From assembly GCA_021811105.1 (NCBI GenBank), contig JAJZPM010000003.1:1-64000 (forward strand): a DNA stretch of 64,000 nt, in the 5' to 3' direction. Position numbers and translations under genes: made by a program. Position 1 is the first letter of the stretch; each line of letters begins with the position of its first letter. Of this stretch, positions 8,100 through 17,255 are shown piece after piece. The stretch is from Nitrospirota bacterium. Lineage in GTDB: Bacteria; Nitrospirota; Thermodesulfovibrionia; Thermodesulfovibrionales; UBA6898. The notes under the pieces are model-generated. The model ran no database searches. It was given only the letters and a program-made list of their open reading frames with translations, and had not been told where the DNA came from.

Positions 8100-9044
8100 C
8101 TATATAAACAGTGAACTTATCGATGATTCCTCATGAATCCGCTTGATCGCCTCTCCGAGTAAAGGGGCGATGTTCAGCACCGTCAATTTGCCGCATTGTT
8201 CCCTCTTGCTGTCGAGCGGACTTGTATTAGTGACTATCATTTCTTCAATGGCGGAGTTGTTGATCCGCTCCACCGCAGCGCCGGAAAGAACCGCATGGGT
8301 GCAGGCGGCTGAAACCTTTCTCGCCCCTTTTTCCTTCAGTGCGGCCGCGGCCTGCGTCATCGTTCCGGCCGTATCCACCATGTCGTCGAGTATCAGCGCA
8401 TCCATCCCGGAAACGTCTCCGATGACATTCATCACTTCACATTCGTTCGCCTTTTCACGCCGTTTGTCGATGATCGCAATCGAGCATTTCAGTTTCTTGG
8501 CGAAGGACCTTGCCCGTTCGACACCGCCCGCGTCGGGCGAAACGATGACCAGGTGGTTCGTGTCGTACTTGCTCCTGATAAAATCCAGGAGGATCGGCGT
8601 AGCGTAAAGATTGTCGACCGGGATATTGAAAAAGCCCTGTATCTGGCCTGCGTGCAGGTCCACCGTAAGCACCCTGTTAGTACCCACCGCAGTGATCAGG
8701 TCTGCCACCATCTTCGCAGAAATCGGCACCCTCGGCTGCACTTTTCTGTCCTGCCTGGCATACCCATAGTAGGGGATCACCGCCGTGATCCTGCTCGCAG
8801 AGGCCCTCTTCAGCGCGTCGGTAATCAGGAGCAGCTCCATAATATTATCGTTCACAGGCATGGAAGTGGGCTGCAGGACAAAGACATCGTACCCTCTTAC
8901 ATTTTCATTCAGACGGACCTGTATTTCTCCGTCGCTGAAAGTAGTGACCGTTGCATCACCCAGTTCAATACCGAGAAAGACGGCAACGTCCCCCGCGAGA
9001 TCGGTATGCGCCGTCCCGGTGAAAAGTTTCATCCCGCGAGGCAT
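8100..9044 (-). CDS. prs: Ribose-phosphate pyrophosphokinase
   Basis: The protein has 314 residues and makes PRPP from ribose-5-phosphate and ATP. It shows the ATP-binding region YGYARQDRK, the catalytic flexible-loop region, and the PRPP-binding loop [13 protein letters not shown]. It is cytoplasmic. The start at 9044 has AGAGGGGG just upstream; a Met four codons later is possible. It is followed closely by rplY. Confidence 0.96.
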   Translation of the reverse strand: MPRGMKLFTGTAHTDLAGDVAVFLGIELGDATVTTFSDGEIQVRLNENVRGYDVFVLQPTSMPVNDNIMELLLITDALKRASASRITAVIPYYGYARQDRKVQPRVPISAKMVADLITAVGTNRVLTVDLHAGQIQGFFNIPVDNLYATPILLDFIRSKYDTNHLVIVSPDAGGVERARSFAKKLKCSIAIIDKRREKANECEVMNVIGDVSGMDALILDDMVDTAGTMTQAAAALKEKGARKVSAACTHAVLSGAAVERINNSAIEEMIVTNTSPLDSKREQCGKLTVLNIAPLLGEAIKRIHEESSISSLFI

Positions 9045-9159
9045 GATGCCCCCTCTGTCCTGCAGAGGATAAACAATGTGAAGCCGCCCTTCCTCTCAGT
9101 CATAATCAATTTCATTCCTTTGTCCGCCCTGTTTCAACACTTGATTCACCATTACAAAC

Positions 9160-9234
9160 TGGCTGGGGCGGGAGGATTCGAACCTCCACATGGGAGATCC
9201 AAAATCTCCTGACTTGCCGTTTGTCGACGCCCCA
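9160..9234 (-). tRNA. tRNA-Gln (anticodon TTG)
   Basis: The minus strand forms a complete cloverleaf: acceptor stem TGGGGCG / CGCCCCA, anticodon stem GGAGA / TCTCC with loop TTTTGGA (anticodon at 9200-9202), and T-arm GGAGGTTCGAATCCTCC. Discriminator G and an encoded CCA end the gene. It lies between ispE and prs. Confidence 0.95.
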
Positions 9235-9292
9235 ATATTCCGCACACAAGGGATCGAAAAACGCCTCTTCTTTTCCGGTTCAACGTTGTTTT

Positions 9293-10132
9293 TCATACCA
9301 GCGTCCTCACGACCCTGCACCAGTATTTTCCCATATGCTCAGATGCGGCTGTTGCCTCTTTCCCGGAAGGAAACACTCCAAAAACCGTAGACCCGCTTCC
9401 GCTCATGGAAGCGAATGCCGCACCGTTTTCAATAAGCGCCCTCTTTATTTCAGCGACGACCCGGTACTTTTCGAAAACCCCTTTTTCGAGGTCATTCCCT
9501 ATAATATGCCGCAGGGAAGCGAAATCCTTCCTGTCAAGAGCTTGACAGAACAGTTTAATATCAACGGATTTTTTTGTCAACTCCGGTTTGTAGACTCCGT
9601 AGGCCCAGGCCGTGGGGACCGCTAAGCCGGGCTTCACGAGAAGCAGCCAGAACGGATCATGAGCCCTCAGGCGCCGCACCCGTTCGCCGCGCCCCTCCAC
9701 AACCGACAGCGGACTCCCCCCGATGAAAAAAGGGACATCCGAACCTATCTCTGCACCGAGACCCATAAGAACGTCCTCGCCGAGATTCAACCCCCAGAGC
9801 CTGTCGAGCCCAACCAGGGTATGCGCGGCATCGCTGCTCCCCCCGCCGAGACCGGCCGCATGCGGAATATTCTTCCTGAGGACTATTCTCGCCCCTCCCC
9901 GATAAGAGACACGGCGTTTCAGCAACGCAGCCGCCTTGTAGGCGAGGTTTTCCGCCACGGGCAAATCAAGGTCCGAGACCAGCTCAATCTCCGGCGCATC
10001 CTCGAAAGAAATATGGTCCTCAAGACTCACGCACTGCATCGCGCTGACGATATCGTGATACCCGTCACTCCTCTTGCCGGTGATATGCAGGAACCAGTTT
10101 ATTTTGGCAGGCGCGTCTAAGGAAAATTTCAT
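9293..10132 (-). CDS. ispE: 4-(cytidine 5'-diphospho)-2-C-methyl-D-erythritol kinase
   Basis: The protein has 279 residues, is a GHMP kinase and catalyses the ATP-dependent step of the MEP isoprenoid pathway. The N-terminus (APAKINWFLHITGKRSDGYH) and the glycine-rich ATP loop (HAAGLGGGSSDAAHTL) are diagnostic, and the C-terminal SGSGSTVFGVF motif is present. It is cytoplasmic. It is followed by tRNA-Gln and prs, an arrangement seen in many bacteria. Confidence 0.96.
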   Translation of the reverse strand: MKFSLDAPAKINWFLHITGKRSDGYHDIVSAMQCVSLEDHISFEDAPEIELVSDLDLPVAENLAYKAAALLKRRVSYRGGARIVLRKNIPHAAGLGGGSSDAAHTLVGLDRLWGLNLGEDVLMGLGAEIGSDVPFFIGGSPLSVVEGRGERVRRLRAHDPFWLLLVKPGLAVPTAWAYGVYKPELTKKSVDIKLFCQALDRKDFASLRHIIGNDLEKGVFEKYRVVAEIKRALIENGAAFASMSGSGSTVFGVFPSGKEATAASEHMGKYWCRVVRTLV

Positions 10133-10157
10133 GCTATGGGTATTCCCTGGAATCGTC

Positions 10158-11864
10158 TCACTCGGTCTTCTTCAACTGTAGTGCCCTGATCTTCTTCTCC
10201 ACCCTCTCTTTCAGCCCTTCTTCTTTTTCGTGATACCGCAGCGCCTTCTCCCATGACTCCCGGGCCTCAGCCGGGTCGCGCATCCGCTCGTAAATGTCGC
10301 CGAGGTGTTCGAGCACCACGGGGTCTTCCTTTGTCAGCTCGGCCGCCTTCCTGGTCACTTCAAGCGCCTTTTCAAGCTTGCCCTGTCTGAAGTAAGCCCA
10401 GCCGAGGCTGTCGAGGATATACCCGTTATCGGGCTTCAATTTCAGGGCGCGCGTGATCAACTCCACTGCCTCATCGAGATGGATGCCCTTATCCGCAAAG
10501 GAGTAGCCGAGGTAATTCAGCACGTCCGCGTTCTCGGGATTGATTTCGAGGGCCTTTCTCAGGTACGTCACCATATCGTCGAACCTGCCGGTCTTGTCAG
10601 ACACAATCGCGAGGTTGTAATACAGATCGTCGTTGTTGCCGAATTTTGCGATCGCGTCTTTCAGTATCAGCCCGGCCTTCCCGTAGTCTTTCTTATGCAT
10701 GTACTCTCCGGCCAGGTAAAGATAGATCTCCGGCTTTTCCTTCTCGAACTCGAGGATCTCCTCATATATTTTGATCGCGTCGTCGTCCTTCTTGAGCCTC
10801 GAATATATATAGGCGAGATGCAGGAAGGCGTTTATGTTCTTCGGTTCCCGGGATGTTATCGTCTTCAGTTCGCCGGCCGCTTCGTCGAACCGCTCTGTCT
10901 CTTCGAGCACCAGGGCGAGATAATACCGCACCGTATTGTTTTCGGGGTTCGCCTTGAGCGCAAGCCTGAACTCGTCAAGCGCCCGGTCATACTCCTTCTC
11001 CTCGAAATAGAGCATCCCGAGCCTGACATGGATATCGACATCCCCCGGGAGCTCCTTGCTCAACGTCTCGAGTTCCTCGATCGCCTTTCCGAGCGATTTC
11101 TGTTTTAGATAGATACGGGCAAGCCTCTCTCTTGCCTGGGTGTTATGAGGGTTCTTGCCGAGCGCAGTCTCATAATTCTCCGCAGCTTCATCAAGCCGGT
11201 CTGTCATTTCGTCGATAAGTCCGAGCTTGAAATATGTCGTATCGAGGTTCGGCCTTATCTCGAGCGTCCTTTTCAGGTATTCGCGCGCCTTTGCATAGTC
11301 TTTCTTTTCTATATAGAGAGAACCGAGATAATCGAGGGAAACATAGTCCCCGGGGTCTTTCGCAACAAGCTCCGCGAAGGTCCGGACTGCTTCATCGATC
11401 TGGTCGTTGTTGTAGTAGAGCCTTCCGAGAAAACGCGCGGCTTCCCGGTCGTTAGGGTCTCTTTTCAGGATGCGTTTACAGACCTCAATGGCCTCGGGCA
11501 GTTTCTTGAGGTCGCTATACAGTCCCGCCATAAGCATGAGCGCGGGCCCGTACCCGGGACTTTCCCTGACGACTTCTTCCGCAGTCTTGAGTGCGCCGTC
11601 GTAATCCCCCATCCGGTACAACACCATGCTCACCTGGGTCTTCAGGTACGGAGATTTCGGGTCATACTCGACCGCCTTGCGGTAATACTTGAGAGCGGTG
11701 TCCCACTGAGACGAAATAACCGCATCGTATCCCAACATAAAATAATAGTCCGCCTCATACGAGTGTGAGACGACCGGCTGCGGGATTTCGGTCTGTTTTA
11801 CCGACTTCACCGAACAGCCGGAGACGAACACCGCCATCAGTATAATTACCATTCTTACTTTCAC
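10158..11864 (-). CDS. TPR-repeat lipoprotein
   Basis: The protein has 568 residues. A lipoprotein signal peptide ends at VSGC with Cys17 as the lipidation site. The rest is an almost unbroken array of roughly fourteen tetratricopeptide repeats, recognisable by recurring A-x3-Y-x3-L and P-x-N/D spacing. Such proteins act as scaffolds in envelope assembly or secretion. No catalytic domain is visible. It lies 25 nt upstream of ispE and may share a transcript with it. Confidence 0.88.
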   Translation of the reverse strand: MKVRMVIILMAVFVSGCSVKSVKQTEIPQPVVSHSYEADYYFMLGYDAVISSQWDTALKYYRKAVEYDPKSPYLKTQVSMVLYRMGDYDGALKTAEEVVRESPGYGPALMLMAGLYSDLKKLPEAIEVCKRILKRDPNDREAARFLGRLYYNNDQIDEAVRTFAELVAKDPGDYVSLDYLGSLYIEKKDYAKAREYLKRTLEIRPNLDTTYFKLGLIDEMTDRLDEAAENYETALGKNPHNTQARERLARIYLKQKSLGKAIEELETLSKELPGDVDIHVRLGMLYFEEKEYDRALDEFRLALKANPENNTVRYYLALVLEETERFDEAAGELKTITSREPKNINAFLHLAYIYSRLKKDDDAIKIYEEILEFEKEKPEIYLYLAGEYMHKKDYGKAGLILKDAIAKFGNNDDLYYNLAIVSDKTGRFDDMVTYLRKALEINPENADVLNYLGYSFADKGIHLDEAVELITRALKLKPDNGYILDSLGWAYFRQGKLEKALEVTRKAAELTKEDPVVLEHLGDIYERMRDPAEARESWEKALRYHEKEEGLKERVEKKIRALQLKKTE

Positions 11865-12025
11865 CGGATTACCTCATTCCCTCGGGCTGCTTTGCTGGCA
11901 TTCGGTTCGACAAATAAAGATTATTAATTATGACATAACAAGGGGGTTTCTACAAACACGCTGCCCGGTCCGCCTTCACATCCGGTACTGCCTTGTCCGA
12001 AGGGTGAGGCGCGCCGTTGGCCGCA

Positions 12026-12793
12026 CTATTCCTTCTTCGGGGGTACCGCACCGGCGCCGAATATGTGCGGATAGAGCTTCTGTGCGCATTCGGGACAAAT
12101 GCCGTGGGTAAACTCTGCCTCCGAATGCTTGCTGATGTAAGCCTCGATCTGGTTCCAGTAACCTCTGTCGTCACGGATCTTCTTGCAGGAAGCGCAGATG
12201 GGAAGAAGTCCGCTCAGGGTTTTGACCTTGGCGAGAGCCTCCCTGAGTTCCCTGATCAGCCCTTCGCGTTCATTTTCTATGGCAATCCTATGCTCGATCT
12301 CCTGTTTCAGCGCGGCATTCGCTTCGGAAAGCTCGGCGGTCCTCTCGCTGACCTTCATCTCCAGTTCGTCGTAGGCCCTTTTCAGCGCCTCATCGGCTCT
12401 CCTCCGCCCGCGTCTGGTCTCTGCATCGCGAAGTTCCCGCGCAACCGCCGGACCCAGCCGGGCAAGATTGCCTTTCAGGATATAATCATGGGCGCCCGCC
12501 TTCATCGCCTCGACCGCAACGTCCTCACCGATCTTGCCCGAGACGATGATAAACGGCAGGTCTATACAGCTGGCCTTGAGCAGGCCCAGTGCATCAAGGC
12601 CGCTGAAACGCGGCATGACATAATCCGAAATCACCACGTCCCAATTCCCCTCACGCAGGGCGACCGTCATCTCTTCGGCGGTCTGCACCTGATGCACCTC
12701 AAGATCATATCCGCACCGGCGCAGTTCGCGCAGCACCAGCAGCGCGTCGTCCTCCGAATCCTCAATGTGCAGTACGCTGAGAGGTACTCTCAT
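12026..12793 (-). CDS. Response regulator with coiled coil and C-terminal zinc-ribbon-like tail
   Basis: The protein has 255 residues. It has an N-terminal receiver domain (about 5-125, phospho-acceptor Asp57 in DVVISDYVMP), a charged coiled coil (about 130-195), and a conserved tail LLPICASCKKIRDDRGYW...GICPECAQKLYP. The tail's CxxC pairs suggest zinc binding. This tail recurs at the C-terminus of many receiver and PAS proteins. No DNA-binding or enzymatic output is seen, so the output is probably protein-protein. It is a single gene with no kinase next to it. Confidence 0.85.
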   Translation of the reverse strand: MRVPLSVLHIEDSEDDALLVLRELRRCGYDLEVHQVQTAEEMTVALREGNWDVVISDYVMPRFSGLDALGLLKASCIDLPFIIVSGKIGEDVAVEAMKAGAHDYILKGNLARLGPAVARELRDAETRRGRRRADEALKRAYDELEMKVSERTAELSEANAALKQEIEHRIAIENEREGLIRELREALAKVKTLSGLLPICASCKKIRDDRGYWNQIEAYISKHSEAEFTHGICPECAQKLYPHIFGAGAVPPKKE

Positions 12794-13009
12794 ATTCCCT
12801 TTCCTGATTCACTCCAAAGTAAGCGCCTAATCCACCTCACCTTAAAGTCTATATTACCGCAATACGACCGTCAAGCGCCGCTCCGGCCGCGATATCGCCG
12901 CAATGCCCCTTATCATGCCCGCCGGTTGCATCCTTTTTTTAAGGTGCTATAATTCCTCTTAAGCAGAGCGGACGGATTGCCGCTCATCACACCGCACCGG
13001 AGGTAATGT

Positions 13010-13546
13010 ATGGCAAAGTGGATTATCGATCCCGATCATTCTGTCGCCGCCTTTTCATCGCGGCATCTGAAGGTAGCTAACGTGCGGGGACAGTTCAACG
13101 GCCTCAGCGGCGCGATTGATTTCGACCCGGCGGACATGGGCCGGGCTTCAGTCACGGCAGAGATAGAGATCATCTCCCTTACGACGGGGAACAATAAACG
13201 CGACCAGCACCTTTTCAGTCCTGATTTTCTCGAAGCGACAACGTATCCCAGGATGACATTCATCAGCAGAAAGGTCGAGCCTTCCGGGGGGAACAGGGCA
13301 AGAATCACCGGGGACCTCACGCTCCACGGAATCACGCGCTCCGTTACGTTTGAGGCGGAGTTTTTCGGGCCCGTGAAGGGCCCGCAGGCACTCGGCGGGG
13401 AGACGACGATCGGGTTCAGCGCATCGACCTCGATAAACCGCTTTGACTTCGGGGTGAAGTGGGACATCAAGATGGACGACGGCACCTTTATCGTGGATAA
13501 GGAAGTAAAGATCACCATTGATATAGAGGCGGACATGGCGGAATAA
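13010..13546 (+). CDS. YceI-family lipocalin-like protein
   Basis: The protein has 178 residues and matches the YceI beta-barrel family, which binds isoprenoid-like lipids: DPDHSVAAFSSRHLKVANVRGQF, then HLFSPDFLEATTYPRMTF, DLTLHGITRSVTFEAEF and GFSASTSINRFDFGV. There is no signal peptide, so it appears cytoplasmic, unlike many YceI proteins. The start ATG has GGAGGTAATGT upstream. It is a lone rightward gene. Confidence 0.9.
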   Translation: MAKWIIDPDHSVAAFSSRHLKVANVRGQFNGLSGAIDFDPADMGRASVTAEIEIISLTTGNNKRDQHLFSPDFLEATTYPRMTFISRKVEPSGGNRARITGDLTLHGITRSVTFEAEFFGPVKGPQALGGETTIGFSASTSINRFDFGVKWDIKMDDGTFIVDKEVKITIDIEADMAE

Positions 13547-13576
13547 GCGGGCGGCGATGTGCGCCGCCGGTCCGTA

Positions 13577-14626
13577 CTACGGCACGTCCGGCATTTTTAT
13601 GACGATGTCTTCTCCGGTCAGCGCTTCAGCCATAAAGGTCTTCAGATATCTCTTATCATCCGGGCTGAGACCGAGCGGCTTTAAGACGGTGTTGCCTGCG
13701 CCCCCTCCCTTATCGAAAAACTCGATCACCTGGTCCAGCGTCTCGAACACACCATTGTGCATGTAAGGAGCGGTCTTTGCGATGTAACGAAGCATCGGAG
13801 TCCTGAAGGCCTTCCAGTCCTTTTTGTCCTGTGTGATAAGGTATCGGCCCGGGTCTTCCTTCAAGGTGCGGTATTCGCCGTAATGATAGACCTTGGCCAC
13901 AAACCGCATCGTCGTCGTGACCCGCGGATCATCCATCAGTTTGGGATTTTCGGGCACATTCAGCGCATAGAACCTGTCGTCGGTAAGATCAGCCCCGTCA
14001 TGGCATCCGATGCACTTCCCTTTGCCCTTGAAGACCGCGAGCCCTTTTTTTGCGTCTTCCGACAGCGCCGCTTCATCTCCCTTCAGATACCTGTCGAGAG
14101 GCGTGACCTTCGAGATGAGCGTCCTTTCGAAGGCGGCGATCGCCATCGCAATCCTTTCCCTGGTCACCTCCCCCCCGAAGACCTCCCTGAATTCGGCCCT
14201 ATATTCCGGCACCAGCTGGATCTGCTCTTCGAGATAGTCGAGGTTCTTGTTCATCTCGAAGGCGGACATCATCGGAAATAGCGCCTGTTCTTCCAGCGTC
14301 CTCGCCCGCCCGTCGTAAAAGAGGTACTTTCGGAAGGCTGAATCGATCAGCGTCGGCGAGTTCCTCCAGTTCTTGGTGGTCGGGTAGCTGAGCGAAATGT
14401 CGAGCCCGTCCGTGAAGGCAAGCTCCGGATTATGACAGGTCGTGCAGTTCATCGTGCCGTCGCCGGAAAGCCTCCGGTCGAAGAACAGCTTTTTCCCGAG
14501 TTCGATCTTCCCCGGGGTCTGCGGGTTATTCTCAGGGACCGGGACGGACCCAAGAGGCTCGAGGCCGCCGGCAAGCGCGGGATTGCAAAATAAACCGGGG
14601 AGCATTACAAGAAGTATGAAAACCAA
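13577..14626 (-). CDS. Di-haem cytochrome c peroxidase (MauG/CcpA family)
   Basis: The protein has about 349 residues and two haem c motifs, CTTCH and CIGCH, in the bacterial di-haem peroxidase fold (LGKKLFFDRRLSGDGTMNC, FRTPMLRYIAKTAPYMHNGVFETLDQVIEFF). It acts in the periplasm, reducing peroxide or oxidising a protein partner. The start is uncertain. I chose TTG at 14626, which gives a signal peptide cleaving after NPALA. The open frame continues upstream only through a dispersed repeat, and the ATG at 14605 would make the signal too short. It lies behind the selenocysteine DsbA-like gene. Confidence 0.85.
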   Translation of the reverse strand: MVFILLVMLPGLFCNPALAGGLEPLGSVPVPENNPQTPGKIELGKKLFFDRRLSGDGTMNCTTCHNPELAFTDGLDISLSYPTTKNWRNSPTLIDSAFRKYLFYDGRARTLEEQALFPMMSAFEMNKNLDYLEEQIQLVPEYRAEFREVFGGEVTRERIAMAIAAFERTLISKVTPLDRYLKGDEAALSEDAKKGLAVFKGKGKCIGCHDGADLTDDRFYALNVPENPKLMDDPRVTTTMRFVAKVYHYGEYRTLKEDPGRYLITQDKKDWKAFRTPMLRYIAKTAPYMHNGVFETLDQVIEFFDKGGGAGNTVLKPLGLSPDDKRYLKTFMAEALTGEDIVIKMPDVP

Positions 14627-14650
14627 AGAACAGAGTCTCTGTATAAATGC

Positions 14651-14732
14651 CGTTTGTTCGTCATGCCCGAAGTTCTTGGTCGGGCATCCACTTCCGCATT
14701 CCCTGGATTCCCGCCTTCTCGGGAATGACGGC
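14651..14732 (-). repeat. Dispersed palindromic repeat (GTCATTCCCG type)
   Basis: Two hairpins lie side by side: TGCCCGA / TCGGGCA (14664-14670, 14680-14686) and ATTCCCG / CGGGAAT (14707-14713, 14720-14726). This is the widespread intergenic repeat that translates to FPRRRES in one frame. It lies between the DsbA-like and peroxidase genes and may act as a transcript-end or processing signal. Confidence 0.65.
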
Positions 14733-14783
14733 CTTTCAAAAAAGCGCAGTATATGTACACTCTCTAAGTGGCGCAGAGCCCTT

Positions 14784-15374
14784 CTAATGCTTCGCATTCC
14801 GGAGCTCCTCATCGACGGTTTTCTTGAGATACTCGTACGGCACGTCGCCGACCACCTTCCTACCATTGATAAAAAAGGTCGGCGTGTTATAGAGATCAAG
14901 GGAGAGCGCGAGCTTCACATCCCGGTCGATCTCGCCTTTATGTTTCTTCATGTCCACCGACTCGGTGAACTTCTTAATGTCAAGCCCCAGTTCCTTCGCG
15001 TAACTGATGAGGCTGTCCCTGTCGAGTTTCGGGGATTTCCTCAGCAGCAGATCATGCATCTCCCAGTATTTCCCCTGGTCACGGGCCGCGAGGGCCGCCT
15101 CCGCGGCAATGAAGGAATAGTCGCGATATTTGTAGGGATAGTTCTTGATGATAAGCCGTATCTTGCCCCTGAACATATCCATCAGCTTCTCGACGGCCGG
15201 CCCGGCCGCCTTGCAGTGCGGTCACTGGAAATCGAGAAACTCGATGACCGTGACCGGGGCGTCCTTCGGCCCTTTCTGCGGCGAGTCGTCGACGGGCACG
15301 TTATACCGCTGCACATCCGCGAAGGCAAAGGAAAACAGCAGGAGAATAAATGCTGCGCTCGTTATGCGTTTCAT
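14784..15374 (-). CDS. Selenocysteine DsbA-like thiol oxidoreductase (UxxC active site)
   Basis: The protein has 196 residues, with a signal peptide (KRITSAAFILLLFSFAFA) and then a thioredoxin/DsbA fold with a helical insertion. An in-frame TGA at 15222-15224 stands at the first active-site position in IEFLDFQ-U-PHCK, so the motif is U51-P-H-C54 where homologues have CPHC or CPFC. A SECIS-like hairpin follows. The cis-Pro motif is visible as YNTPTFFINGRKVVG. It probably makes or isomerises disulfides, or reduces peroxide, in the periplasm. The ATG at 15374 has AAAGGGG upstream. It lies between ubiB and the peroxidase gene. Confidence 0.88.
15192..15224 (-). promoter_or_regulatory. Bacterial SECIS element with UGA Sec codon (DsbA-like)
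   Basis: After UGA (15224-15222) and 11 nt there is a 7-bp, mostly G-C stem GGCGGCC / GGCCGTC (one G-U pair) with loop GGGCC at 15199-15203. Distance and loop G fit bacterial SECIS rules. Confidence 0.65.
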
Positions 15375-15431
15375 CGTTATCCCCTTTCCTGTCCTTTGTT
15401 GAAGGCTATCATGTATTTTGCCTTGCTGCAA

Positions 15432-17051
15432 CTATCGCTTCAGCAGCTTATAGACCGAAAAGAGGCTGAGGAGCACTGCCGAGCCGGCGGCCACGAGGGA
15501 AGGCGTCTGGTTCCCGAGGAAGGCGAAGAAAAGTGCGGCTGTGGAGGCGTTCACCGTAAGGATCACAAGGAGCATCACGTCCGAGAGGGAGGTGAGCTGT
15601 TTAGCCATGCCCCGCATATCGGCCTTCCCGATCTTGAATGAAAGATCCCCCTTGTTTGCCTTCAGGAGAAACGCATGGGCCTGAGACGGAAGGTCAGCCA
15701 GTTCGAGGAATTTCTTCTTCAGGGAGACGAAGACCTGGTTTATGCCTTCTTCCCGGGCGCCGATGAAGAATTCTTTTATATAGGGTTTGGCGATCTCTAT
15801 GATGTTAACCTCCGGGTTCAGGCGGTACGACATGCCGTTCAGCATGCCGATGGTCCTCAGAAGAAGGATAAAGTAGTTCGGAACCTGAAAGTTATTGATG
15901 ACGCCGCGGACATGGTCGAGCTCCTCGCCGATGTCATCCACCGTCAGTGATTTCAGTTCTTCCGGGGTGCTGTACCGGTACTTGTCGATCAGGTCCTGGG
16001 TGACATCCGCGATAGCCGTGTAATCGGCGCCCTCTATCAGAAACCCCAGCTTTTCGAGCGCCTCGACGATAGCGGTCGCATCGTTTTCGACGATGGCATT
16101 GGCATACCGTCTGAGGTTCCTCCTTGTGGCGTCGGTGATCGCCTGCACCATCCCGAAATCGACGAAGACGATCGTCGCCCCTTCACCCATGAAGATGTTC
16201 CCCGGATGCGGGTCGCAGTGGAAGAAGCCATGGACGAAGATCATCTTCGCATAGGTCTCTACGAGGAGGTTCACCAGTTTCCGGCAGTCCACGCCGGACG
16301 CCTTGATCACCGCGCACTCGGTGATCTTGATCCCCCCGACAAATTCGAGGGTAAGGACCTTCCCGCTCGAAAATTCCCAATACACCCTCGGGATGACGAC
16401 CCGCTCGTCCGAGCTGAAATTCAGCCTGAACTTCTCGGCGTTCTTTCCCTCCTGGACGTAATCGAGTTCTGCCCGCACGATCTTGGAGAACTCCTCGTGG
16501 ATCACCCTCAGGTTGATCCATCCCATCCTGCCGCGCATGAGGCGTATGAGCACCTCGAACATCTTGATATCCGTCTCGATGATCTTCTCTATGCCGGGAT
16601 ACTGGACCTTGACTGCCGCCTCTATTCCGTCCTTCAGAACAGCCCTGTGCACCTGGCCGAGGGACGCAGCTGCAATCGGCTCTTTTTCGAACTCGGCAAA
16701 GACCTCTTCCGGAGGCGAGCCGAGCTCATGGATTATCCTCTGTCTGATCTCCCCGAAGTCATGCGGCGGTACCTGGTCCTGCAGTTCCGACAGTTCTTCG
16801 ATATACTCGTCCGGAAGAAAGTCCTTCCGCGAACTCAGGAACTGGCCGACCTTGATCATCACGCCCTTCATTTCGAGGGCCTTTTCCCTTATGAGAACGG
16901 CATTTCTCCTGTTGAGTGCGCTGAGGCGGGAGTCTCTGCTTTCCTGAGAGAGGAATATTCCCAGGGCACGGTTAAGCCTGTAGGAAAGCACTATCCTGAG
17001 GGCGATGACCAGCCCCTTCAGGAACCTCCTTCTGTAGTGTATCCTGGCCAT
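15432..17051 (-). CDS. ubiB: ABC1/UbiB-family atypical kinase
   Basis: The protein has 539 residues. Family motifs are visible: KxGQ-like region MKGVMIKVGQFLSSRKD, A-rich loop IAAASLGQVHRA, KVQYPG, HCDPHPGNI catalytic loop and FVDFGM metal site. Two hydrophobic helices lie at the C-terminus. These proteins support quinone synthesis or lipid handling at the inner membrane. An ubiE/menG gene is nearby (18484-19194). I chose the ATG at 17051 with GAGGAAAC upstream rather than an earlier in-frame ATG. Confidence 0.93.
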   Translation of the reverse strand: MARIHYRRRFLKGLVIALRIVLSYRLNRALGIFLSQESRDSRLSALNRRNAVLIREKALEMKGVMIKVGQFLSSRKDFLPDEYIEELSELQDQVPPHDFGEIRQRIIHELGSPPEEVFAEFEKEPIAAASLGQVHRAVLKDGIEAAVKVQYPGIEKIIETDIKMFEVLIRLMRGRMGWINLRVIHEEFSKIVRAELDYVQEGKNAEKFRLNFSSDERVVIPRVYWEFSSGKVLTLEFVGGIKITECAVIKASGVDCRKLVNLLVETYAKMIFVHGFFHCDPHPGNIFMGEGATIVFVDFGMVQAITDATRRNLRRYANAIVENDATAIVEALEKLGFLIEGADYTAIADVTQDLIDKYRYSTPEELKSLTVDDIGEELDHVRGVINNFQVPNYFILLLRTIGMLNGMSYRLNPEVNIIEIAKPYIKEFFIGAREEGINQVFVSLKKKFLELADLPSQAHAFLLKANKGDLSFKIGKADMRGMAKQLTSLSDVMLLVILTVNASTAALFFAFLGNQTPSLVAAGSAVLLSLFSVYKLLKR

Positions 17052-17255
17052 GTTTCCTCTATAAAATGTAACGGAATTGGTCGTGAAATGCAATTAACGG
17101 GAGGCTCCCTCGCTGATTGTTGACGCTACGGCCATTCGGTACTATGGTAATGCTACGGTCAATTTGACAGCAAGGGTTTCCGGAAAAAGCAAAATAACAG
17201 GGGATGCTTTAGCAGGGAAATAGGCACCCTTGTGCAGAGGCATGGCAGGCGCCAA

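Noticed and set aside
10305-11108. 267-codon rightward frame inside the TPR lipoprotein gene
   Set aside because: It is the complement of a clear TPR array; high GC third positions create long antisense frames here.
14627-14899. 91-codon N-terminal extension of the di-haem peroxidase
   Set aside because: It runs through a dispersed palindromic repeat (FPRRRES) and into the DsbA-like gene; a signal peptide begins only near 14626.
15199-15210. GC-rich palindrome GGCCGG/CCGGCC in the DsbA-like gene as a restriction-type or repeat signal
   Set aside because: It is better explained as part of the SECIS hairpin at the right distance from UGA.
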